Part shown: in pieces, positions 45,220 through 51,719 of the stretch
How the letters are laid out: each line of letters begins with the position of its first letter
Position numbering within the stretch: position 1 is the first letter of the stretch
NCBI GenBank assembly: GCA_025800145.1
Contig: JAOXSH010000017.1
Location: 1 to 64,000, forward strand
Direction: 5' to 3'
Source: Cohaesibacter sp.
GTDB taxonomy: Bacteria; Pseudomonadota; Alphaproteobacteria; Rhizobiales; Cohaesibacteraceae
Length of the DNA stretch: 64,000 nt
Position numbers and translations under genes: made by a program
Notes under the pieces: generated by a model
The model's database searches: none
What the model saw: the letters and a program-made list of their open reading frames with translations, nothing else
What the model was told of the DNA's origin: nothing

Positions 45220-47253
45220 TCAGCCGTCGCTCTTTTGCGCCAGCTCCGCCAGACAATCCGCAAGGCTGGCCTGTATGCCAGCACTTTTCATCTTGCCATA
45301 TTCATCGGTCAAGTCCTGATCATCGCGGGCATTTTCTTCGCGCCGGCGATGCACTTCCTGCGTCAGGGCCTGAATGCGCTCAAAGGCTTTTTCGCTGGCA
45401 TCCTGATCAGACAAGGCAAGCGCAGTCTCCTGCTCCAGATCAGACTGAATGTCGCGCACTTCCAAAACCGACAACCAATAAGACAGCAACCGCTCCAAAA
45501 ATACCCGCCCCGGCGAATAAGCCAATTGCGGCACTTTGGGGCGACCGGCCAACCGCCAGCCCGCCGGCTGCACAACCCGGCCCTTGGCATCCATCACCGC
45601 CTTGCCATGCAAATCATCCAACAATGGCTCCAGATCCGCCGGCGCTCTGGCATAAATGTCTGAATAATGCCCGATATCCTGATCCAAGATCAGATGCGCC
45701 AAAACCTGCTTGAATTGCTCCAATCCCGGTTTTTGAAAAGACAATGCCAAAATCTGCTCGGCAAAATTTTCAAAAAAGGCAGGCATATGCACGCAAAGGC
45801 CGAGAATATTTTCCTCATATTCGGTAAATTGCCCGGCAACCGGCAAACGCGATATCGCACCGGATGCAGACAAACCAGACGCCCCGGCGCCGCCTTTGCC
45901 AACCCCCATACGAGCCCCCAAACTGGTGCGCGCCCCACCAGCTCCACCACCGGCAAAGCTCTGCTCGCGCTGTTGGCGCGCTTGCTGCCAAAAATGATTG
46001 GACAGCGCAGATTTAAAGCTCATCTGATATTGCCGGGCAACCCGTTCGTCCTGAATGGTGCGCAGCAAATCCTCAATGCGCTTTTCAAGCGCGGCTTTGC
46101 GCTCTGGCGTATCGCTCGGCCCGGCCGCCAGCTCGCGCTGCCACACAACATCAGAAAGAGGCAGGGCCTTGCCCAGCAATTCCACAAAAGCCGACGCCCC
46201 CCCTTTGCCAACCACATCATCAGGGTCCTGTCCCTCTGGCATGAAAGCAAATTGAAAGGAGAAACCGGCTTTGAGCTGTGGCAAAATCCGCTCAATCGCC
46301 CGATTGGCCGCTGCCCGCCCGGCCCGGTCCCCATCAAAACAGATATAAGGCTCTGGTGCCAATTTCCAAAGTTGCGCAATTTGCGTCTCGGTAAAGGCCG
46401 TCCCCAATGAGGCCACCGCATAGCCAATGCCCGCCTGATGCAAGGCAATCACATCCATATAGCCCTCGGTGACAATCGCCGCCTTTGCCTCATAGGCCGC
46501 TTGCCGCGCCCGCTTGGCATTGAACAGCATATAGCCCTTGTGAAACAGCTTGGTTTCTGGCGAGTTGAGATATTTGGGCTTGCCGTCCGGGTCCAGACTG
46601 CGCCCGCCAAAGGCCACCACCCTGCCCCGCTCATCCTCAATGGGAATCATCAAACGATTGCGAAACCGATCATAAGTCGGGCGGCCATTATCGGGTTGGA
46701 TGACCAACCCCGTTGCCAGCATATCCGCTTCGCTCACCCCGCGCTGCAACAGATAGCTTTTCAAATGATCGCGGCTATTGACAGAAAAGCCAAAGCGAAA
46801 GGTCGAGAGCGTCTCTGCACTCAACCCGCGCTTTTGCGCATAGAGCCGGGCCTCGCGCCCCAGATCAGAGGAAAATTGCAACTGAAAATATTTGGTTGCC
46901 ATCTCCATGACATCATAGAGCGAGGCTTTTTCCTGCTCGCGCTTGCGGGCCTGCGGATCGGGCGATGGCAGGGCAATCCCGGCCTCTCCCGCCAGCCGCT
47001 CAACAGCTTCGGGAAAGGACAGTCCTTCCGTCTCCATCAAAAATTTAAAAATATCGCCATGCTTGCCAGACGAAAAGCAATGATAAAACTGCTTTTGGTC
47101 ATTCACCGTAAAGCTCGGCGTCTTTTCTTTGTTAAAGGGCGACAGGCCCATATATTCCCGCCCATGGCGGCGCAGCTTGACCTTGCGCCCCACAACATCA
47201 GAAACAGAGATCCGATCTCTTATATCATCCAGCAAACTTGGCGGAAATTTCAT
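45220..47253 (-). CDS. dnaG: DNA primase with degenerate zinc site
   Basis: DnaG (677 residues) makes RNA primers for replication. The N-terminal domain has the family framework (GLSPFNKEKTPSFTVNDQKQ, then FYHCFSSGKHGD), but three of four zinc ligands are changed: Ser38, Asn41 and Ser62 stand where Cys, His and Cys are usual; only Cys59 remains. The Toprim domain is intact with AIVTEGYMDVIALHQAG and CFDGDRAGRAAANRAIER. A C-terminal helicase-binding region follows. Loss of zinc ligands is also known in rhizobial DnaG, so the protein is expected to be active. It lies upstream of rpoD in the usual order. Confidence 0.93.
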   Translation of the reverse strand: MKFPPSLLDDIRDRISVSDVVGRKVKLRRHGREYMGLSPFNKEKTPSFTVNDQKQFYHCFSSGKHGDIFKFLMETEGLSFPEAVERLAGEAGIALPSPDPQARKREQEKASLYDVMEMATKYFQLQFSSDLGREARLYAQKRGLSAETLSTFRFGFSVNSRDHLKSYLLQRGVSEADMLATGLVIQPDNGRPTYDRFRNRLMIPIEDERGRVVAFGGRSLDPDGKPKYLNSPETKLFHKGYMLFNAKRARQAAYEAKAAIVTEGYMDVIALHQAGIGYAVASLGTAFTETQIAQLWKLAPEPYICFDGDRAGRAAANRAIERILPQLKAGFSFQFAFMPEGQDPDDVVGKGGASAFVELLGKALPLSDVVWQRELAAGPSDTPERKAALEKRIEDLLRTIQDERVARQYQMSFKSALSNHFWQQARQQREQSFAGGGAGGARTSLGARMGVGKGGAGASGLSASGAISRLPVAGQFTEYEENILGLCVHMPAFFENFAEQILALSFQKPGLEQFKQVLAHLILDQDIGHYSDIYARAPADLEPLLDDLHGKAVMDAKGRVVQPAGWRLAGRPKVPQLAYSPGRVFLERLLSYWLSVLEVRDIQSDLEQETALALSDQDASEKAFERIQALTQEVHRRREENARDDQDLTDEYGKMKSAGIQASLADCLAELAQKSDG

Positions 47254-47276
47254 AAAACAGTCTCAACAAAAGTCTC

Positions 47277-47318
47277 GGAGCCTGATTTAGAGCCTGATTT
47301 AAAAGTTCTGAGCCAGCC
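47277..47318. repeat. repeat family B fragment before dnaG
   Basis: GAGCCTGATTT occurs twice in a row and runs into AAAAGTTCTGAGCCAGCC, the family B arm. It lies about 25 bp upstream of the dnaG start. Confidence 0.55.
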
Positions 47319-47338
47319 TTACATGACAGCAAACAGGA

Positions 47339-47788
47339 TTACATCAACAGGGATTTTACAACAGCGCTGGCCTTGCCAAAATCCATCTGGCCGGGAAAAC
47401 GCTCTTTGAGCACCCCCATCACCTTGCCCATATCACGCAAGCCAGAGGCCCCGATATCGGCAATGGCCGCCTCAACAGCCGCCTTGACCTGATCCTCGTC
47501 CATCTGGCGGGGCAAAAATTCCTTGATGATGGCTATCTCGGCGCGTTCCTGCTCGGCCAGTTCCAGACGGCCCGCCTCTTCATAAATACGCATGGATTCG
47601 TCGCGCTGCTTGACCATTGTGGCCAGAATGTGCAGCAATGCGTCATTGTCCACACGCTCTCCGCCACTGCCACGCGCTGCCACATCCCGATCCTTGATCG
47701 CAGCACTCACCAGCCGCAATGTCGCCATACGGCGCTTATCCTGTGCCTTGATCGCCTTTTTAAGACCTTCTGTAATCTGCTCGCGCAT
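47339..47788 (-). CDS. GatB/YqeY domain protein
   Basis: The 149-residue helical protein has the YqeY domain (ITEGLKKAIKAQDKRRMATL, LRLVSAAIKDRDVAARG, ERAEIAIIKEFLPRQMDEDQ, DMGKVMGVLKERFPGQMD), which is the tail domain of the GatB amidotransferase subunit and probably binds tRNA. The role of the free protein is unsettled. ATG 47788 follows GAGGA with 7-base spacing. It lies between dnaG and divergent carA, as in many alphaproteobacteria. Confidence 0.88.
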   Translation of the reverse strand: MREQITEGLKKAIKAQDKRRMATLRLVSAAIKDRDVAARGSGGERVDNDALLHILATMVKQRDESMRIYEEAGRLELAEQERAEIAIIKEFLPRQMDEDQVKAAVEAAIADIGASGLRDMGKVMGVLKERFPGQMDFGKASAVVKSLLM

Positions 47789-47852
47789 GGGACTATCCTC
47801 ATCATCAATCAGCAAAGTGCCAGGCTCAAGACCCATTCATTTGGCACATTCT

Positions 47853-47950
47853 GCGAAGGCAGTTTTGCGTAAGGACAAGAAGGAAAATCGAGACAATGTG
47901 GTTCATTTTCAAGATTTTACGACGTAGTCATTGCGCAAAAATGCCCTCGC
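47853..47950. repeat. repeat family C hairpin, copy 1
   Basis: The outer arms are GCGAAGGCAGTTTTGCG (47853-47869) and CGCAAAAATGCCCTCGC (47934-47950). The inner arms are AAAATC (47884-47889) and GATTTT (47913-47918). The loop has ACAATGTGGTTCATTTTCAA and ACGACG follows the inner arm. The loop is shared with 62489-62577 while both stems differ in sequence. Confidence 0.75.
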
Positions 47951-47957
47951 GCTTCGG

Positions 47958-48056
47958 GTTTGTCTTGAACTATCCATCTATCAAACCAAGAGCTTTAAGC
48001 CGGGAACCACCCTTATTTTGCTCTTGGCCCTTCTATCTGAATAGTTCAAGACAAAC
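47958..48056. repeat. inverted repeat, 16-bp perfect arms
   Basis: GTTTGTCTTGAACTAT (47958-47973) and ATAGTTCAAGACAAAC (48041-48056) pair perfectly. Inside is a second stem CCAAGAGC/GCTCTTGG. It follows directly on the family C hairpin. No coding capacity. Confidence 0.7.
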
Positions 48057-48080
48057 ACAATAGGCTAAATGAATGTCTCC

Positions 48081-48120
48081 TGAGCCTGGGCTCATGACTT
48101 TTAAATCAGGCTCTAAATAC
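48081..48120. repeat. repeat family B fragment
   Basis: TGAGCC...ATGACTTTTAAATCAGGCTCTAAAT is one arm of family B, in the orientation of the right arm at 50127-50281. Confidence 0.55.
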
Positions 48121-48165
48121 ATGGACAAAGGTCTGATGGCAAGTCAGAGCCTGACCAATATGCAC

Positions 48166-48411
48166 TTATGCCGTTAGTATGGCCCGTAAAACCCCAAAAG
48201 ACAGACCAAATCCAGCACAGCTTGCAAAAATGCCCGCATCATGCCCGGCAACGCCCGCAAGAAACGGAAAAAATCCAAGAAAACGCCAAAGCATGGCCAG
48301 TGCCTCATTGACCTTTGCCCCCAATTGGCCTAGATCATCAAGCTTGAGAATAGCGTCTCCCTTCCTGCATGGATAAGGTAAACAAAACCGGGCTTGCCCA
48401 CTTGTTTTCAT
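48166..48411 (-). CDS. possible small hydrophobic protein
   Basis: An 81-codon frame reads LKLDDLGQLGAKVNEALAML then WRFLGFFPFLAGVAGHDAGI and further hydrophobic residues, which looks like a real membrane segment. No family was recognised. Its last codons and TAA come from a degenerate family A end (TATGCCGTTAGTAT at 48166-48179). It occupies the carA upstream region on the opposite strand, so it could also be chance. Confidence 0.3.
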   Translation of the reverse strand: MKTSGQARFCLPYPCRKGDAILKLDDLGQLGAKVNEALAMLWRFLGFFPFLAGVAGHDAGIFASCAGFGLSFGVLRAILTA

Positions 48412-48468
48412 GCCTTACACCCGCACAGGACGGTACCCGGATCAACAGCTAGCAGGACGCACAAAAAT

Positions 48469-49737
48469 ATGGCTCAAACCAACTCAACCGCTACGGATAC
48501 CTCACAATCTTCCATCGCCCCGGCACCCATCGCCCCGGCACCCATAGCCCCGGCACCATGGCAGGATATCAAACCAACTGCCCTGCTCGTTTTGGCCGAT
48601 GGCACAATCGTTGAGGGTCAGGGGATCGGCACCACAGGCTCTGCCGTGGCCGAAGTCTGCTTCAACACCGCCCTTACCGGGTATCAGGAAATTTTAACAG
48701 ATCCCTCTTATGCAGGTCAGATCGTCACCTTCACCTTTCCCCATATCGGCAATATCGGCACCAATGAAGAAGACACCGAAACCGTCGATATGTCCGCCCC
48801 ATCCGGTGTGCGCGGTGCCGTCATCAAAACCGACATCACCGAGCCATCCAATTATCGCTCTTCCAACCATCTGGACGCTTGGCTCAAACAGCGCGGCATC
48901 ATTGGCATTGCCAATATCGACACCCGCGCCCTGACCGCCTTGATCCGCGAAAAAGGCCTGTCCAACGCTGTGATTGCCCACGCACCTGATGGCATATTTG
49001 ACCGCGACGCCCTAAAAGCCGAAGCCGCCAAATGGGATGGTCTGGTCGGGGCTGATCTGGCAAAAGATGTCACAACCGGCAATCAATATGGCTGGACACA
49101 AACCCCATGGGTCTGGGATGAAGGCTATGGCGATCTATCCGATCCCGACTTCCATGTGGTTGCCCTTGATTATGGCATCAAACGCAACATTCTGCGCCTG
49201 TTGGCCGATCAGGGCTGCAAATTAACGGTGCTGCCTGCCTCTGCCAGTGGCGAAGAGATCCTCTCTTACAATCCCGACGGCGTTTTTCTGTCCAACGGTC
49301 CGGGCGACCCGGCCGCCACGGGCGACTATTCCGTCAAGGCCATTCAGGACGTGTTGAAAGCCGACATTCCGGTCTTTGGCATTTGTCTGGGTCACCAGAT
49401 GCTGGCTTTGGCATTGGGTGCCAAAACCAAAAAAATGCATCAGGGCCATCATGGCGCCAACCATCCGGTCAAGGATGAGACAACAGGCAAAGTGGAAATC
49501 ACCTCCATGAATCACGGTTTCGCCGTGGATGGCGACAGCCTGCCCGAGGGCGTGGAAGAAACCCACATTTCCCTGTTTGACAACACCAATTGTGGCCTGC
49601 GCGTCAGCGGCAAGCCGGTCTTTTCCGTACAATATCACCCAGAGGCCTCCCCCGGCCCACAAGACAGCCACTATCTCTTTACCCGCTTCACCAACCTGAT
49701 GCGCGAGAGAAAAGGCATGAATCTGGTCAGCGAATAA
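48469..49737 (+). CDS. carA: carbamoyl-phosphate synthase small subunit
   Basis: CarA (422 residues) supplies ammonia from glutamine for carbamoyl phosphate, used for arginine and pyrimidines. Visible are CFNTALTGYQEILTDPSYAG, IVTFTFPHIGNIGTNEED, LSNGPGDPAATGDY, the nucleophile in FGICLGHQMLALALGA, and SVQYHPEASPGP. The N-terminus carries three copies of IAPAP from a 15-bp tandem repeat (about 48514-48560), an odd extension. carB is not in the window. The TAA stop overlaps a family A end. Confidence 0.95.
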   Translation: MAQTNSTATDTSQSSIAPAPIAPAPIAPAPWQDIKPTALLVLADGTIVEGQGIGTTGSAVAEVCFNTALTGYQEILTDPSYAGQIVTFTFPHIGNIGTNEEDTETVDMSAPSGVRGAVIKTDITEPSNYRSSNHLDAWLKQRGIIGIANIDTRALTALIREKGLSNAVIAHAPDGIFDRDALKAEAAKWDGLVGADLAKDVTTGNQYGWTQTPWVWDEGYGDLSDPDFHVVALDYGIKRNILRLLADQGCKLTVLPASASGEEILSYNPDGVFLSNGPGDPAATGDYSVKAIQDVLKADIPVFGICLGHQMLALALGAKTKKMHQGHHGANHPVKDETTGKVEITSMNHGFAVDGDSLPEGVEETHISLFDNTNCGLRVSGKPVFSVQYHPEASPGPQDSHYLFTRFTNLMRERKGMNLVSE

Positions 49738-49753
49738 TACCAACGGCATAAAA
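49737..49753. repeat. family A solo end on the carA stop codon
   Basis: ATACCAACGGCATAAAA begins at the last base of the carA TAA. A second copy in the same orientation lies at 49847. Confidence 0.75.
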
Positions 49754-49784
49754 AGCGCGGCTCGCGGCTGTTGATATCAAACAC

Positions 49785-49818
49785 AAAACCCGGCCAGCCC
49801 CGCTGACCGGGTTTTTCT
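49785..49818 (+). terminator. rho-independent terminator of carA
   Basis: AAAACCCGGCCAGC and GCTGACCGGGTTTT form a 14-bp stem with one mismatch, followed by a T-run. Confidence 0.85.
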
Positions 49819-49846
49819 TTGCATGAACAACAATGGTCAAAGCATT

Positions 49847-49864
49847 ATACCAACGGCATAAAAG
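49847..49864. repeat. family A solo end, second direct copy
   Basis: ATACCAACGGCATAAAAG, same orientation as at 49737, 110 bp away. The space between holds the carA terminator. Confidence 0.7.
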
Positions 49865-50126
49865 CGCCCACTGCCTTGCCCGCGCCTGTCTTCTACATTG
49901 TCGCTTTCACGACGCCCCCGCCAACGCATATAAGCCCCTATCAATATTTTAAAACTCGCAACCCCACATAGGCTTTACCACAGCTTAGCAAGTCAAGGAC
50001 AGCTCACACAATATTTGCCCGATAAAACGAAAGAAGGCCCGCACAAGGCGGACCTTACTTTCATATTCAAACAGCGCAAAAACGCCGATCACATCTGGGC
50101 ATCAGCTTGATACACCCCCAGATCAG

Positions 50127-50281
50127 GATCTAAATGCCCGATTTAAAAGTCTCGATTGAGACTTTTAGGCTGCATCTCCAGCCCTCTCCCCCTCCCAAAC
50201 CACCCGTCATGGTACCCTCATGGGCGGTCTGCAAGGGGGAGAGGGCTGGCTCAGGACTTTTAAATCAGGATCTAAATCCTA
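50127..50281. repeat. repeat family B, complete hairpin element
   Basis: The left arm has GATCTAAATGCCCGATTTAA-AAGTCT and CCAGCCCTCTCCCC. The right arm has GGGGAGAGGGCTGG and GACTTTTAAATCAGGATCTA. The arms are inverted over much of the length, so the 155-bp element folds into one long hairpin. Fragments of it occur at 42734, 47277, 48081, 50951 and 55387. No open frame. Confidence 0.75.
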
Positions 50282-50523
50282 GAACCAAGAGCGGAAAAAC
50301 CGAGCCACAACACAGCGGAAACTTGCCACTTCATGCACATCGCAACGGCGACGAACACCAAGCGCTTCCCGACTTGCTACAAGATTGGCCAACATTGCCT
50401 ATCTCCTTCTTTCAGAGCCGATATAGGCTTCCCTGTTCACCATGGCATCAATTGTGAGCCTATTGCACCAAAACACCCATTGACCATGACAGCCCTCTAG
50501 GCTTTTATAAAAGCGAATAAACT

Positions 50524-50534
50524 GCACAAAGTGC
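50524..50534. promoter_or_regulatory. operator-like palindrome 1 (GCACAAAGTGC)
   Basis: First of three related dyads upstream of the XRE-type gene, centred at 50529. The next is centred 30 bp downstream. Confidence 0.55.
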
Positions 50535-50550
50535 GTTTATTTCATCAATA

Positions 50551-50565
50551 TGCGCACATTGTGCA
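50551..50565. promoter_or_regulatory. operator-like palindrome 2 (TGCGCACATTGTGCA)
   Basis: Second dyad, centred at 50559. Spacing of about three helical turns on both sides suggests cooperative binding of one protein. Confidence 0.55.
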
Positions 50566-50583
50566 TTTTTGTCAACTCTAAAG

Positions 50584-50598
50584 GCGCACTTTTTGCGC
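50584..50598. promoter_or_regulatory. operator-like palindrome 3 (GCGCACTTTTTGCGC)
   Basis: Third dyad, centred at 50591, 32 bp from the second and 51 bp before the preferred start of the XRE-type gene. Autoregulation is the simplest reading. Confidence 0.55.
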
Positions 50599-50648
50599 AA
50601 TGGATTGCTCGCGTGTCAAAAGAAGACGAAAAAACCCAAGAAGATCAT

Positions 50649-50888
50649 ATGCCTGCACCGCAATTTCGCGTATGGAGACGCAGTCTGGGATTGAAGCAAA
50701 AAGACGCAGCAGACCTGCTTGGGCTAAAAAAACGTATGATTCAATATTATGAAAAAGGCGCAAGAGACGGCAAAACGGTAACGATACCCAAATCAGTGCG
50801 CCTTGCCTGCTATGCCATCTCCATCGGCATCAGCGATTATGACGGCAAAGTGCCCCAAAAGCTGGATCTGAAAGACATTTCAGACTGA
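50649..50888 (+). CDS. XRE-type helix-turn-helix regulator
   Basis: The 79-residue protein is mostly a helix-turn-helix domain: FRVWRRSLGLKQKDAADLLG followed by KKRMIQYYEKGARDGKTV, in which QKDAADLLG and KRMIQYYEKG are the two helices. I start at ATG 50649 because the sequence upstream, although open to 50550, contains two palindromic operators. A single small regulator with its own operator array suggests an autoregulated repressor, perhaps left from a mobile element; partner genes are not apparent. Confidence 0.7.
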   Translation: MPAPQFRVWRRSLGLKQKDAADLLGLKKRMIQYYEKGARDGKTVTIPKSVRLACYAISIGISDYDGKVPQKLDLKDISD

Positions 50889-50950
50889 TCAGCACGTCAC
50901 AATTCAGACGATCAAGACACAACACTGAAAGCGAAGTTGGTGCAGCTGCG

Positions 50951-50970
50951 CTTTTAAATCGGGCACTGAG
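50951..50970. repeat. repeat family B fragment
   Basis: CTTTTAAATCGGGCACTGAG is a family B arm core in inverted orientation, between the XRE-type gene and DUF2306. Confidence 0.5.
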
Positions 50971-51023
50971 TGTTTGTGTCTTGAATGTATCAGGGTCTTT
51001 GTGTTGCTCTGTGGCAACCAACC

Positions 51024-51413
51024 TCACAGCCATTCCATCCAGCGCATCACCACCTGATTGAGAAAACGCCCCGGCCATAAAACGGCAATCAAGCCCGGCA
51101 CAACCAACGCCCCCCAATAAAGGCCCATCATGGCCTTGCGGTGCCGCTCAATCTGCCCCGATCGCGCATATCGATAAGCAAAAAACAGCATAACCAGCGT
51201 ATACAGCGCCAAGCCATGCAAGGGCGAGAGATAAAAGCCAAACAAGTGACTGGACAAACCAAAGGCAGAAAAAGCCACCACCAGCATCAACAAGGCCCAA
51301 AAGCGCCCGGCCAAGCGATGAAGGCCAGACCCCTTTGGCAAGGCAAGCAGCACAGCCCCCAAAATGAGCGCCCCCAAAGCTGCATATAAATGGATGCCAA
51401 CCATCAACCGCAC
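51024..51413 (-). CDS. DUF2306-like four-helix membrane protein
   Basis: About 129 residues with four membrane helices and the DUF2306 signature LHRLAGRFWALLMLVVAFSA after the first helix, and YRYARSGQIERHRKAMMGLY between helices 3 and 4. Function unknown; the conserved His residues could bind a heme or metal. GTG 51413 is preferred, eight bases after GAGGGAG. The ATG at 51437 lies inside the end of a family A repeat and is less likely. Confidence 0.75.
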   Translation of the reverse strand: MRLMVGIHLYAALGALILGAVLLALPKGSGLHRLAGRFWALLMLVVAFSAFGLSSHLFGFYLSPLHGLALYTLVMLFFAYRYARSGQIERHRKAMMGLYWGALVVPGLIAVLWPGRFLNQVVMRWMEWL

Positions 51414-51435
51414 AATCACGTCTCCCTCACGTCTC

Positions 51436-51719
51436 ATACCAACGGCCTGAAAGATTACCCCATAAAACCGGCCTTCGGTGCCTTGAAATGGCTCACTCAG
51501 AGCGTTATCTTTCTAGTGCGCGCCTCATTGAATTGTCTTGACAATTCAATGCAAAAGGTTCGCATCAAACTAGGGCGCGCCTCATTGAATTGTCTTGACA
51601 ATTCAATGCAAAAGGTTCGCACCAAAAAAGAAAATACCCCAGCATTGTCCGTCGAAAGATACCTTCTCAGTAAACTATTTCAAAGCATCCTATGGGTCAA
51701 TCTTTTATGCCGTTGGTAT
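51436..51719. repeat. MITE-like repeat family A, complete copy (284 bp, two internal units)
   Basis: The left end is ATACCAACGGCCTGAAAGAT at 51436, the right end TTTTATGCCGTTGGTAT at 51719. It has two tandem 57-bp units (51513-51569 and 51570-51626), which explains the length difference from the 230-bp copy. It lies between DUF2306 and asmA genes and enters both gene ends. Confidence 0.9.

Larger units (their letters stand above)
49738..50648. other. repeat-filled intergenic region
   Basis: About 900 bp with no gene. It holds the carA terminator, two direct family A ends (49737, 49847), a hairpin GAAAG-AAGGCCCGC/GCGGACCTT-CTTTC at about 50029-50062, a complete family B element (50127-50281) and three phased palindromes at its right end. 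Confidence 0.6.

Noticed and set aside
45667-46410. A 247-codon open frame antisense to dnaG
   Set aside because: Shadow frame from codon bias of dnaG; composition is that of a complement (rich in Arg, Gln, Pro).
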